Shown here piece by piece: positions 14,072 through 25,439 of a stretch of 64,000 bases of DNA. Every line of letters starts with the position of its first letter. Within the stretch, counting starts at the first letter, position 1. This DNA is from Theobroma cacao. Lineage: Eukaryota > Streptophyta > Magnoliopsida > Malvales > Malvaceae. Location: the NCBI RefSeq assembly GCF_000208745.1, contig NW_017234718.1, positions 179,351 through 243,350 on the forward strand. Direction: 5' to 3'. Below the pieces are notes generated by a model. It was not told where the DNA came from. It did no database searches and was given only the letters and a program-made list of their open reading frames with translations. The translations under genes were made by a program, and so were the position numbers.

Positions 14072-15383
14072 GAAGCGAGTATAGGGTGGACATTCTACAA
14101 TTTTGGCGTTGTTTATATAACCAGTGTAAGGAGCATGTCACTCCACAACTTATAACTCTTTTAGGATGGTGAGTGAGGATTGTAGTTGGATTCCTTGGTG
14201 TAAGTAGCGTAGAGGATATCATTCCCATGATTGATGCATAACAATCTTGGGCATTTTGAGTATGTTATGGGAATGCTGAGTTGCCCATTAAACCTTCCCT
14301 TTGGATGAAGCCTAGTCCTATTGCATGCCAATTATTCTGGTGTTATTTGCTTTCTCTTTGTCAATTATCTTTATCTTGCAAATAGCTTAAACTCAAATAT
14401 AGATTACGCCAATCACTTTTATCTTATAACATGAGCATAAATATATATATATATAGAAATATGTACACTTTTCATCAATGAAAGTGAAGCAAATTCTAAG
14501 AATTTGTAACCTGACTCATGCGCTGCTATGCTATCTATACTCTTTCACCACTTAACTTTAAGAATATCAATTAATTTTCCATTCTAAACTAATATTGCGT
14601 ATTACAAAGTATTGGAACTCAAGCTTCATATTGAACACAGTTTCCCTCAACAAATAAAATGGCAATTAAGAAACCTAATTTTAAATCTAAGCGTACATAT
14701 GTCTTCATTACAATCTCTATGGGTTGGGCTAATATAGTACGTAAGCTAGAATATTGTTTAATGATGTTCAAACAGCTATAACCTTATGCAAACAAGTGAA
14801 TTAAATTTATTATGACTTATTCCAGAATCAATTAAATTTAATTAATATATGTAATTCACTATAAAGTCGAAACTTTATTATAAGAAAGTAAAAATTAAAG
14901 CATGTATTATATTTGGTGGTTATATCAGGAAATTAAAAAAAAAAAATTGTCTTATTAAAAATAAAAAAAATCTCCACAAATGAATAGTTTGAGACCTTAT
15001 ATTATATATTATAAATTAATTTTTCAAAGCATTATAAATTGGTTAGTATAGATTTCCTAATATAGTTTTCAAGGATATGTGCTACAATTTCATTTTGATA
15101 AAAGGAAAATCATTTTAAAGCTTGTATTTATTATTGTTTTGATTTTAAATAATCCTTGTATGAATAGAAGTAGAATGATTTTAAACAATTTTTGTACAAG
15201 TCGAAGTAGAAGAAAGGATATGAGCTACTAGGAATGTTATGCCGGTACATATATTCCATTTCCAAACTTATTCTTCCTAATTTCAATTTTAGTTTTTTTT
15301 TTCCTTTGATACAAATCTATTCATCCAAATTCATATGAGAAAAATTTTTTTCACAAGAAAATACGAATAAAAAGCTCGAGATC
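14072..15383. other. RFC1 3' UTR and AT-rich intergenic spacer
   Basis: Follows the RFC1 stop. The first few hundred bases are probably 3' UTR. The rest is very AT-rich with short TA runs (about 14440) and no ORF of note. The last 100 bases resemble the leader upstream of the other PP2C copies. Confidence 0.6.
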
Positions 15384-16253
15384 ATGGGTACGCAGGACAG
15401 AGTCAATGATTGTATCAATGTGATTAGTCTTGATAATGAGAGAATATTCAAGAAATTGTATCAAATTGTCCCCAAACAAATATCTGATGTAACCTCCAAA
15501 CAGAATTTTGATGATAAAGTCATTTCAAGCCAAGGAGTGAAGATAAAATTTAGAGCATGTTATCTTCCAAAAGACAATGAGTTGAAGCCTTTAGAAGAGG
15601 ATGTATGTTTTATTTGCTACGAGGAACAAACATTGGTTGTGGCTGATGGTGTTGGAGGATGAGCAGCCAAGGACGTGGATGCAGGCGAATATGCTCGAGA
15701 ACTGATGGCTAATGCCATCATTGGTGTCTATGAAGAGCATATGCTTAAGGGAAGTGTTGATCTTGGGAAAGTGAAGCTTACTTCCATATCAAGGTTGAAG
15801 GATTATCGACGGCCTGTATTCTCGAGTTTATGTGGGGAACAGTGGGTTCATGATGTTTAGGGATACAAAATTGGTCTATCGATCACCCATTCAACAACGT
15901 GATTACAACTATCTTTATCAATTGAGAAGTGGCGAAATTAGTGATGGACCTGATAATGACAACAGAGTTATTTGTGAGGGTGGAGGCAGGGGACATAATC
16001 ATTCTTGACATCGATGGACTGCTTGATAACTTGCATCCAACTAAGATGGAGGAAATCTTGAAGCGTGCGACAAAGGAACAAGAACAAAGAGTTTGAGAAG
16101 ATAGCATTGTTGATAGCAAAGTATGCGTTGTACAACTCGTTCGACAAGTTTGTGCTCTCTCCATTTGCAGAAGCTGCAAAAAAGGCAGGACTCAATCATA
16201 TGGGAGGCAAGGTAGATAACATTACAGTTGTTGTAGGAATCATTCAATCTTAA
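15384..16253 (+). pseudogene. PP2C family protein phosphatase pseudogene, copy A
   Basis: Related to the plant PP2C 26/55/80-type phosphatases (Mg/Mn-dependent Ser/Thr phosphatases with a DGVGGW motif). The ATG at 15384 opens 92 codons ending in VVADGVGG. The next codon, Trp (TGG) in the other copies, is TGA here (15660-15662). The frame then resumes (AAKDVDAGEYARELMANA) but shifts in the stretch after VDLGKVKLTS, and the metal-binding region around the expected GDSG and GTDGL motifs is spread over different frames. The C-terminal segment (NSFDKF, AAKKAGLNHMGGKVDNITVVVGIIQS) ends at TAA 16251-16253. At least one nonsense change plus frameshifts make a functional enzyme very unlikely. Confidence 0.88.
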
Positions 16254-16849
16254 GAGGCTGCAGCTGGACTGCTTTCATCCTTCTCATTCTCTTGTATCAT
16301 GGCTTCATTATTTACTATTTTTTCTTTTTGTACTACTACAATTGTTATGGTGAGTTGGTCTATAAATTGGTTAGCCATGTCACTTGTAAGACAGTATACA
16401 AGTAATACTCCCTCTATCTCATTTACAGTGATGGATCTACAATTTCGTATGAGGAGTGGTTGAAGAGTAATCATATAAAGTAATGGATTGAGTCAATAAT
16501 TCGATTCAAAACAAAAAAATTAATCACTTTTGAAATAAAATTAAATTATAACATAAAATTTCATTAAGAATTTAAATATAAGTTTTCAGATTCACTAAAA
16601 TAAATAGATATAAAATATAAGAAAAAATTAGCATTAAATAGACATTCATAATTGACGTGTCAAGAATGGGAAGGTCATCATTGTCTTGTTGAGATCTTTT
16701 CTTAAAGTAAGAATCAATTTTGAATTAATCATGATAAGCTCAATTTATACTTATTTAATTTGAAAAAATAAGATAAGATTATTAAAATTTTCTAAATATT
16801 TTAATCACATTCTTGTTTAGTTTTTCATGTCAACATATGACATATTGCA
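16254..16849. other. Intergenic, no gene seen
   Basis: PP2C 3' flank followed by AT-rich sequence. The first about 130 bases resemble the 3' flanks of PP2C copies B and D (GCTGCAGCTGGACTG and following). Confidence 0.6.
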
Positions 16850-17155
16850 TAAGTGTTCACATCAAATCAATAGATTGTGAGAAAAGTTAAAGAAAAAAAT
16901 ATACTCTTTAGGTAGTTAAGAAGCGCTCAAATTGAATTAATAGATTGTAAGAAAAATCAAAGTAAAAAGTTATACTCTTTAGGTAGTTAAGGTCATTAAG
17001 CAATGCATCTTTTACTTCATAGGACAAAAAAAAAAAAAATACATATGCTGCATAAGTGTTCAAATTGAATCAATGGATTGTACAAAAAACCAACGTATAA
17101 AATTACATTTTTTAGGCAATTAAGTAATGCATATTTTACTCCACAGGACCAAGGA
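16850..17155. repeat. Three diverged direct repeats around ATAGATTGT / TTTAGGTAGTTAAG
   Basis: Units starting near 16850, 16925 and 17048 each read roughly: (GCATAAGTG)TTCA, AAATTGAATCAATAGATTGT, then AAA-rich DNA, then a TTTAGG(T/C)A(G/A)TTAAG block, with ACTYCATAGGAC-type endings at about 17015 and 17140. No coding content. Confidence 0.65.
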
Positions 17156-17179
17156 AAATACATGTTAAAGCCAAATCCT

Positions 17180-17440
17180 CCAAATTGGTTTAAAAAGGAA
17201 AAAAGAGCAAAAAAAAAAAAAAGATATCCAAATTGGTTTAAAAAGGAAAAAAGAGCAAAAAAAAAAAAAGAAATCCAAATTGGTTTTAAAAATAAGGGAA
17301 AAAGAGAAAAAAAGAAAAAATAATTCCAAAAAGAGCAAAAAAAAAAGAAAAGAAATCCAAATTGGTTTAAAAAAGAAGGAAAAAAAGAGAAAAAAATCTA
17401 AATTGGTTTAAAAAAGAAGAAAAAAATAGGGAAAAAAAGA
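17180..17440. repeat. A-rich minisatellite built on CCAAATTGGTTTAAAAA
   Basis: Five irregular units, each with CAAATTGGTTT or CTAAATTGGTTT (near 17184, 17230, 17275, 17358, 17399), separated by GAAAAAAGAGCAAAAA-type purine tracts. The unit is about 45-80 bases. The ORF across it is low-complexity Lys/Phe and is not a gene. Confidence 0.8.
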
Positions 17441-17527
17441 AAACAAAATTTCAAAATTTGGATCTAGAAAGACTTGTTGAAAATTAACTTAAATTCCTTA
17501 CCACTACTCCAAAGCAATTCATTAAAT

Positions 17528-17880
17528 TTATTTAAAGGTGACGAAGTTAGATATTTTTAATATTATAACCACAAAAATTAAAAAATTAAAAATTGAGAGG
17601 TCGCAACCGTCACTGGCCTGCTCACTTATTTTATGTTCCCACAAATTTATGTTTTTCTGATAAAACTTTTTTAATTGAAGTTTATCATTGAAAACTGAAA
17701 AATTTAGCAAGTTTGGGTTGGTAGATTCTACCTTATGCTGTTGTAGAAAAGATGGCTGCATTATTGAAAGTAATAGCTGATATACCTTGTTGTCCACTAA
17801 AGCATATGACATGAAATCCTTGGCGTTTTGGATAGCAATACCAACTTGGGTTAAGCATGTGTGATTCACAACATAGCCCC
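17528..17880 (-). pseudogene. MATH-domain gene fragment (end of MATH domain and linker)
   Basis: On the minus strand this reads GYVVNHTCLTQVGIAI followed by a variable linker, matching the end of the MATH domain in the intact copies (GYLVNDACLVEAYIA). The same fragment, with the linker phrase KVESTN, recurs at about 25.9-26.1 kb. No upstream MATH exons or downstream coiled-coil exon are attached, so it is a dead remnant. Confidence 0.7.
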
Positions 17881-18060
17881 AATCATATAAAAGATTATTG
17901 AAAAAGTATTTATAAGACTAAACAAGTATCTAAAATTCAATAACATATGTGTAATATTTTAGTAACTTAAATTATTAAAATCACATATAAGGTTGCTGAA
18001 AATGTATTGCAATAAATTGTATTGGCATCATTTACCAACACAAAACATATAAAATAATTA

Positions 18061-18524
18061 TCATTTTCATATCATATCCTTGACCTCAATTTCATTCATA
18101 ATCTTTTTTTAAGGCAATTTTAAGCTTTCATTGATGAAAGTAAATAAGAAAATAAGCCACCAAGGTGCTCTAGGGATCAAAATAGGTCCCTGAAACCCCT
18201 TCTTCTAATTAATCATTTATAGCTCAAAAGCACCCCATAAACATCCCAGTACGACTAGATTTTAACACAATATCTACAGCAGAAATGATCAATTCACACT
18301 GCCCTAACAACCTTGCCTGTTCGAAGAGATAGGCCGCAGCAGCAGACAAATAACAGCCTAGCAATAGATGGAACCCATACCTAATACAAAATGCACATCA
18401 TCAGCATAATTCAAACTCCCCAAAGACCTGATCCTCAGTGACGATTGGAAACAAAAATAGGGTCCCATCCTATGTACCATATTAGTTGCAATCCCACCAA
18501 AACATTCCTAGGCAGCATAGCTGA
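18061..18524 (-). other. Unclassified repeat-like sequence, left of the solo LTR (possible LINE remnant)
   Basis: With 19308-19560 this forms one continuous sequence once the solo LTR and one TSD copy are removed. The minus strand has broken reading frames, and TTTCATCAATGAAAG near its end recalls the tails of plant LINEs. I cannot find RT or RNase H motifs, so the class is uncertain. Confidence 0.3.
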
Positions 18525-19302
18525 TGTTGATGTATTTTCAAAATCAAAAGTTATATCACATAATGAAAAACTATTTTAGTTCAGAGGTTATGTCATATAA
18601 AGTGATGTAGTGTGACTATTGGATTGTAGATAGGTTTATGTGAATGGTTATGTTTTTTAGTAAAATGACATCTAATGGTTATGAGACAAATTGAAAAAAA
18701 CACCATAGCTTAAAAGTTTAAATATGAAAAGTTATTGTTTCAAATTATAAGTTAAAGATTATGTTTTATGGAATGAATGGTTGTCTTTTTATAAGATGAT
18801 TATTAAAATATTACCTTTATCTAAAGGTTGTGTCTTGCAATATGTAAAGATGTCTTTTAGACAAAGTGATGCTTTAATGAAAGGGTTGTGCCCTTGAAGA
18901 AGAGACACTTGCAAGTCTATATAAAGGGCTTGTTGTCAACTATTTTGACACATCAAATCAAAAACAAAACAAGAGCAGAAAAATCAAGAGTAAGAAAAGT
19001 GCTGTGTTCTATTAACATAAACACTTAAATTTTCATCAACTATAAAAGCGTCCAAATTCCTTATAATCTACTTGCTATAGAAAGTAGACTCTAAGATCGA
19101 ACAACTTTGCAAACTCTCATAAAGTGTAAGATGAAGTTAGACGTTAGTTTCATTGTATCCCTAAAACTATTCGCATTATGCCCCTTTGCATATAGAGTGG
19201 TGGGATGAAATAAATCTTAAAAATAGCATCTATTGAAAGGCTCACCTTAAAGTCAATTTTGTCGATTCTTTAAATTCCATTTAAGCCCCATTTGCACCAA
19301 TA
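18525..19302 (+). mobile_element. Solo LTR of a Ty1/copia element
   Basis: Starts TGTTGATGTATTTTC and ends TTTGCACCAATA (expected CA mutated to TA). It is flanked on both sides by the 5-bp direct repeat GCTGA (18520-18524 and 19303-19307). Its body is homologous to the 3' LTR at 22334-22939 (shared blocks around CTTGCAAG, TATATAAAG, AGAAAAATCAAGAGTAAG, CCCCATTTGCACCAA). A TATATAAAG box sits near 18919. The TSD directly around a single LTR shows a solo LTR rather than the left LTR of a longer element. Confidence 0.85.
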
Positions 19303-19307
19303 GCTGA

Positions 19308-19560
19308 TCATGGCATTCAAGTCTCTAGTGGTAGCTTATATTAGCTGCAGAATTGACAATAAGAGCTTGGACCCAGCCACCAGCACTAACATCACCTCCA
19401 CACCAATTACAAGACATCCAAAATATATCCCATGGACATAACATAGCTTAAGGGAAAGATAATTCTGAAAACAAAAGGCAAACCAATCTAGCACGGCAAT
19501 CTTCATTCATAATTAAAACCATCATATATAGTTACCAAAATTTGATGGCACCAATAGTTC
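19308..19560 (-). other. Right half of the sequence interrupted by the solo LTR
   Basis: Continues 18061-18524 across the insertion. No recognised protein; class uncertain. Confidence 0.3.
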
Positions 19561-19990
19561 AATATTGACATGCATTTAAATATATAAAATATATATATAT
19601 ATATTTACAAATCCAGTAAACAACATTATTTTACAAAACAATATATTTTGTACAAGAAATAAAAAAAAAAACAAGAACTATGTACTAAGAAGAAAAAAGT
19701 TTTCCCCAAGAAAATGGAATTCTTCAATCTCAAATGTTAAATGCAAAGTGCTTTGAGCAACTTAAGATAACAAAGCATAGTTATGGTAATATATCTTGAT
19801 GGCCTGATGGGCACTAAGATTATATATGAACCAAAAGAGTTCAATTTCATAAATTAGTTAATATGATTCACTACAATCAACACAAAGATTTTCCTTCAAG
19901 ACTTGGTTTCCACATTCATTTATCCATCTTTGTCTACCCAAAAAGGTCATGTTAGCAGTGCAGGGTGTTTTGTAAGTAGAGAGCTGATGG
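19561..19990. other. No gene seen
   Basis: AT-rich, with a short TA run near 19585. The part next to 19990 is probably the 3' flank of the CCCH-WD40 fragment on the minus strand. Confidence 0.5.
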
Positions 19991-20340
19991 TCATGAGGCC
20001 TCTCCATCAGGCTTTGGTAGCCAACTCCATACAACCAATGAGCCAGTTGCATCCTTTGTGAAGAAAATACCATATGGCCCTCTTGGAACCACTCTTACTT
20101 CTCGTTTTGAAAATGATCTGCCCCTCTCCATGAACCTGTAACACAAAAATTAAGTTCATTAATCAGTATTATTTCATACAAGGAACTTTTAAGCCAAAAA
20201 GATTCCCTCACTCTTGTAATGGAAACATGAAGAGATATACTCACGATGGCAACTCATTTAGGTGAATAGTGTTGTCATTGTAAGAGCAGAATAAAACTGG
20301 TTTCATTTTAGCGTGTTCATACCATAAAGTGTGAGCACAC
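19991..20340 (-). pseudogene. 3' fragment of a CCCH zinc finger/WD40 (ZFWD-type) gene
   Basis: Two minus-strand exons with good borders: 20245-20340 (CAHTLWYEHAKMKPVLFCSY, then NDNTIHLNELP) and 19991-20135 (FMERGRSFSKREVRVV, GIFFTKDATGSLVVWSWLP, TGA at 19991-19993), joined through donor GTGAG and acceptor ACAG in one frame. This matches the last WD40 repeat and C-terminus of plant ZFWD proteins, which combine CCCH zinc fingers with WD40 repeats; the family-typical ELPSF.ERGR and FFTGD.TG..VW patterns are kept with changes. No zinc finger or earlier WD40 exon was found upstream (above 20341), so it is a truncated copy. Confidence 0.75.
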
Positions 20341-21114
20341 CTTGAAATCAAAAGTCCATATAAAGAAATTGGAAGTCCGTGTTCTACGCCTAGACTCTAT
20401 AAGGAAAAAAGCATATATATATGCATGTTCTTTATATATATAAAAAAAAGACTAAGGCCAACTGATGAGCCAATTCCATCATGTAATTTTATGGAGCTAT
20501 AATTCCATTTCTACAAAGATAAGAGACACGTCATTTGCATTACTACAATTTTAGTTCTTGTTCCTCAATCTTTCAAATTTGTGGTGTTCAAACTCCAACA
20601 TTATTTGCTGTAAAGTTGCTCTCTCAGCCTACCTTGGAAGACTTAAGTTCTTACGAATGTTACTCATACGTTAATTCCACTTTAAAAACCTAAGCACAAT
20701 TTTTTGCATAAAAAAAAATCCAATCGACTAGATGAAACATGAATTGCTTTCTTACGTCATAGTTCATACAAGGTCAACATGAAGTCATTCCTCATTTAAT
20801 ACTCATATCATTGTTGTAACTTTGTAAATGAACATATAAAAGCTGAGAAAGAAACATAGATGGATTATTAATGTTCCTATAGACAAAAGAAGTAAAAGAA
20901 AAACAAGACATACATTTTCCTCATTATGAGTATAGATCACTTCCTAAGATGTTATTCTTCGTATAAAAATAATGAGAGACAATAATGACCTAACATTGTC
21001 TTAATCTTATTACATTGAAAAGATTGTAATAAAGTATGGTAAGTCAAATTGTATACCAATGTCTACGCCTTATATTCTAATCTAAGGCTAGTATCCAACA
21101 AAAATAAGCCGACA
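20341..21114. other. No gene seen
   Basis: AT-rich spacer between the ZFWD fragment and the copia remnant. No ORF or motif recognised. Confidence 0.5.
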
Positions 21115-21835
21115 GCACAAATGAATATGCCAAGGTGATTATATGTCTAATGTATGCTATGGTGTGTACAAGGTCCGACATTGCTTTTTCAGATGGGATG
21201 CTAAGCCGGTTTACAAGTAATCCAAGTAAAAACCATTGATATGTTGTTCATAGAGTTCTAAGGTACTTAAAGAGTACAATGAATTATGGCATTTATTATT
21301 CAGATTTTTCTTTAGTTTTTGAAGCGTATATAGATGCTAGTTTGAACTCAAATAAAACGGATCATACTTCTATGACTGGTTAGGTTTTTACAATTGGTGG
21401 GGGTGTTGTTTCTTAGGATTTTAAGAAACAATCTTGTCAAATGAAATCTACCATGGTAGTTGAATTTGTAGCTTTAGCATCTGTCACCCAAGAAACGGAA
21501 TGGTTAAGAGATTTACTTTATGAAATTTCATTTTGGTTTAAACCAATGACACCAATCTTGATACATTATGACAATGAAGTAACGATATCAAAGGCATATA
21601 ATCAAGCATACAACGGAAAGAGTCGATATATTAGACTTTAATATGGCATTGTAAGATAAAGAATTAGTGATGGTATAGTCACTATAAGTTATGTGTGATC
21701 TTATGAAAACTTAGCAGATTTGTTTGCTAAAGGTCTAAAAAAGGACATAGTGATAAAAACCTCAAAAAGGATAGGTCTCAAGCGTATCAACTAAATCTCC
21801 AATGGTGGGAGCTCACTTCAGTGCTTGTGGCTGAC
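21115..21835 (+). pseudogene. Ty1/copia pol remnant (end of RT, RNase H)
   Basis: Reads NEYAKVI, then CTRPDIAFSDGMLSRF, VLRYLK-type sequence, TDHTSMTG, STMVVEFVALA, TEWLRDLL, IHYDNE and ENLADLFAKGL, the standard order of the copia RT end and RNase H. Several in-frame stops break it (for instance after SMTG, before DFKKQS, after SRYIRL). Gag, protease, integrase and most of RT are absent upstream. It belongs with the LTR at 22334. Confidence 0.9.
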
Positions 21836-22333
21836 TTACAAGTCTTGGGTATTGGTCATTCTACCAAATGAATGATTGCAAGCACTAATTTATATTTTCC
21901 ATCCCAAGATGTATAATGTTTGGTTCCCATAATGTGTAAAACAAGGTTGAACAAAAGTTTTTAATAGACCCATAACATGTATATGTTAAAATATTATTAT
22001 TACAAGGTACTTCTGATGGGAGCTACCTATATGAGTGGAGGTGTGACAGCTTCTAGGAGCTAACGAATTGACTATGACAAGCACTCATGAATGGATGCAA
22101 AACATAAGGCCATAAAACTTGTTGGAAAAACTAAATACAAAGTGAGTTAGGAAGTTTGTGTGTGTTTAATCGCCCGACTAATCAAATGAAGAATTGATAG
22201 TTCAATGCTTGGTCAACCACTCAATTCAAAATAAAACCAATTGCACTTACTAAGTGAAGGTTCAAATCAGCGGGTTTATGCATAAGATTTTCAAAATTGT
22301 TGATATTTGAAAATTTTGAAAATAGTGGGGGAT

Positions 22334-22939
22334 TGTTAGTGTACTTTCAAAATAAAAGGTAGTCTTTTCAAATGAAAAGTTATCTTTTCATATTGTGTCT
22401 TATGAATGAATAGTTGTAATTTCAAATGATAATTATGGAAACATCCCTTTATCTATAGGTTGTGTCTTAAAAATACAAAGATGTTTTTTAGAAAAAGAGG
22501 TGCCTTGATGAAAGAATTGTGTCTTTGAGAAGATACTTGCAAGCCTATATAAAGGACTTACTGTTAACCATTTTAATATATCAAAACAAAAACAAAACAA
22601 TAACAGAAAAATCAAGAGTAAGAGAAGTGTTGTGTTCTAAAAATTAACATAAATACTTAAGTTCCCATTAACTACAAAAAGCATTTAAATCCCTTGTAAT
22701 CTACTTGCTACAAAAAGTAGGTTATTAGGTTGAACAACTTTGCAAACTCTTAAATGTATTTAATGGTCTACTCTCGTAATGTATTTCATTGTATCTTTAA
22801 GGCTATTCACATTATTCCCTTTTACATACAAAGTAGTGGAGGCGAATTAAGTCTTAAAGATAACGTTTATTGAAAAGCTCATTTTGAAGTCAATTTTGTC
22901 ATTTTCTTAAATTTCATCTAAACCCCATTTGCACCAACA
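22334..22939 (+). mobile_element. 3' LTR of the truncated copia element
   Basis: Preceded by a polypurine tract (AAAATAGTGGGGGA), starts TGTTAGTGTAC and ends GCACCAACA. Homologous to the solo LTR at 18525-19302 but about 170 bases shorter. The 5' half of the element, with its LTR, is missing. Confidence 0.85.
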
Positions 22940-23250
22940 AAAAAGAAAGCAAATTAAGACAACAAACCAAAAAATGTAGAAAACTCAAGGAAATAATAAG
23001 AAAGAAAAAGAAAAGCAAGAAGAAGAAGTGGAGAAGATTTTGGATACTGAAACAACAAGAACATGAAGAAGGGAAAATAGAAAGATGGAGAAACACAAGA
23101 AAAAGATGGAAAAGAGAAAGGCAAAGAAAATAAGAGAAAGTTCTAGATATTGAACTAATAAAGACAAAAGGAAAGGAAAATAAAAGAAATAGAGAAACTG
23201 AAGAAAAGGAAGGTTCTGGATAGCAAAGTGCAGCTTTGTGCCAGAGATAA
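22940..23250 (+). repeat. Purine-rich tract (A/G) of about 300 bases
   Basis: Nearly all A and G on the plus strand, with an irregular repeat of GAT(TTT)GGATACTGAA, TTCTAGATATTGAACTA and GAAACTGAAGAAAAGGAAGG. The minus-strand ORFs here are Phe/Leu low complexity and not genes. Confidence 0.6.
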
Positions 23251-23929
23251 AATGATAATATAAAAAAAATCAGAAATTATATATACTATCAGTAAATAAG
23301 ATGTGAGACCACAAACTTAACAAGCGACACGTCACACATACAAAATGCTAATTGATCGTTCATACAAAACGCCCAAGTGTGAAACCAAGAGCCTTACCAA
23401 GTGTCAAGCCAATAGCTTTTCAGGGCTTCCTTTAACATATGGTTATAGATATGACAGCAGCAGTATGACCTTCCAAAGATATAGCAAGTTGAAAAGGTTG
23501 GGCTCAGAATTGGCTTTCCATGAGATTATAGCCCCATTCTGCAACAAAACGATGGATTAAGTAACTCACTTTTGTGTCAAAGTCAAAAAGAAGTCAATGT
23601 AAACTAATGATTTAAAGAAAGATGGACTCAAATCAGATTAAACACCTATGTACCAGCAAAAAGCATATCATTAGCCATTGCCATGGCATGGACTTACCTA
23701 ACTAGCCTTTTTAGATAGAAAGCACTTTATATAAAAGACATTCATTTGTTCTGGATCCCTGACTGGTGGTTCTTAGAAAATTTTAGCTGCAAATTTTCTA
23801 ACATCAAAACTGCACCAAGACTAATTCTTATTAATCAGGGGCTCCATAACAAGATCAAATAAGAACCAATACAGCTAGCGAATCAAAGGCATAAATATAC
23901 CATTTATCATTATGGACAAGATATTTAGA
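23251..23929. other. No recognised gene
   Basis: Contains an unassigned plus-strand ORF (23345-23560) without recognisable similarity. Otherwise AT-rich. Confidence 0.45.
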
Positions 23930-24340
23930 GAAAATGGAAGTTAGACAAACCATCCTGTTCAAAATCCTTAACAAGCAATATCTTCCTCTCCTCTAAGAAG
24001 AGTAAGCTTAACTCTATGCCTCTTTGCCAATGTTGGTGTTTGTTTCCCTTTTTATACCTATCCAGACTTAATGTACAAGCTTCTAGTTTGGCTCCACGTG
24101 CTTAATTTTTTTGAATAAATATTAAATAGAGTTTGACTTCACTCTAAACAACTCTTTTCTTTCTTTCCTTTTCTATTACATATCATTTGGTTTCCTACTC
24201 CGTTTCATTTGCATAGCAAAAACCAAATAAAAAAATTACTCCATTACTTTTCTTCTTTGACAGAAATTGATCCATTAAAGTTCATCTTAGAAATTTTCCT
24301 TCTGAAGAAAACACTAAGAAAAAGTTTTGAAATCATAGGT
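23930..24340. promoter_or_regulatory. Upstream region of PP2C copy B, possible bidirectional promoter
   Basis: Homologous to 29580-29835 (between the MATH-only start and the deleted PP2C) and to 39960-40328. On the minus strand it contains TATAAAAA (plus 24049-24056), followed at a distance in the related module by a minus-strand MATH start. On the plus strand it leads into the PP2C leader (CAGAAATTGATCCATTAAAG and following). In module C the minus TATA has decayed to GTAAAAAA. Promoter activity is inferred from position and conservation only. Confidence 0.45.
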
Positions 24341-25121
24341 ATGCACAACAAAGTTGATAGTTGTAACAATATGGGTAGTCTTGATAATGAGAGAATTTTC
24401 AAGAAACGTCAAATTGTACTTGAACAAATATCTGCATTAATCTCTAAGCAAAATCTTGATAATAAAGTCTTTTCAAGCTAAAGATTAGAGGATGGGCAAC
24501 CAAGGGCATGGATGTAGGCGAATATCTTCGATAACTTATGGCTAACGCCACCATAGCTGTCCATGAAGAACATGAGCTTAAGGGAAGTGTTGATCCTAGG
24601 ACAGTCTTGTAGGAAGCTTACTTCCATACCAAGGTTGAAGGATCATCAACGGCCTGTATTCTCACACTTAAAGCCAACTTTTTGCATGCTGTGAATGTGG
24701 GAGACAGTGGGGTCATGGCGTTTAGAGATGCAAAATTGGTCTGTCGATCACCCAGTCAGCAACGTGATTTCAAATATCCTTATCAATTGGGTAATAGCGA
24801 GATTAGTGATGGACCTAATATGACAATGAAGTTATTTGTGAGGGTGGAGGCAGGGGACATAGTCGTTCTTGGCACCGATGGCTGCTTGATAGCATGCATC
24901 CAACTGAGATGGAGGAAATTTTGAAGCGCGAAACAAAGGAAAAAAAAGGAAATGTTTGTCCAGATAAGATAGCATCATTGATAGCAGGGTATGCATTGCA
25001 CAACTCGTTTGACAGATTTGCATTCTCTCCATTTGAAGAAGCTGCAAAGAAGGCAGGGCTGAATCGTATGGGAGGCAAGGTAGATGACATTACAGTTGTC
25101 GTAAGGATCGTTCAATCTTAA
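24341..25121 (+). pseudogene. PP2C pseudogene, copy B
   Basis: Same family as copy A (15384). ATG at 24341 (MHNKVDSCNNMGSLDNERIF) runs into a stop just after KVFSS because about 110 bases, including the segment encoding DGVGG, are deleted; the next block already reads GW-equivalent GATGGGCAACC. Further on, HAVNVGDSGVMAFRDAKLVCRSP and FVRVEAGDIVVLGTDG are well kept, including the GDSG and GTDG motifs, but a small deletion turns the expected LFDN into CLIACI and shifts frame. The C-terminus (KAGLNRMGGKVDDITVVVRIVQS) ends at TAA 25119-25121. Confidence 0.88.
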
Positions 25122-25439
25122 GGGGCTGCAGCTGGACTGTTTTTATCCTGCTCATTTTCTTGTATATTTTCCTTTTGTCCTAGTACTACAATTGATATGG
25201 TGAGTTAGTCTATAAATTGGTTAGCCATGTAATTTGTAAGATACGGACTTTTAATGAAAATCCAAACTTTCTTCCAATTTTTCTACTACATTATCTATCA
25301 CTTTGTTTCATACTCATTGCATTCACATACCTAAAACCAATAAAAGAAAACGTTTTATATTAGAATCACATGTTAAACGGTTAACACCTTCAAAGAGAAA
25401 AGTGAGTTTCCATTTTGTAGGATTGTTAAAAAATTATAA
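25122..25439. other. PP2C copy B 3' flank
   Basis: Homologous to the 3' flanks of copies A and D. No gene seen. Confidence 0.6.

Noticed and set aside
17078..17323. Lys-rich ORF
   Set aside because: Low-complexity reading of an A-rich minisatellite.
18525..22939. A single 4.4-kb copia element with LTRs at 18525-19302 and 22334-22939
   Set aside because: The two LTRs are homologous, but the left one has its own GCTGA duplication on both sides, so it is a separate solo LTR. A ZFWD fragment also lies between them.
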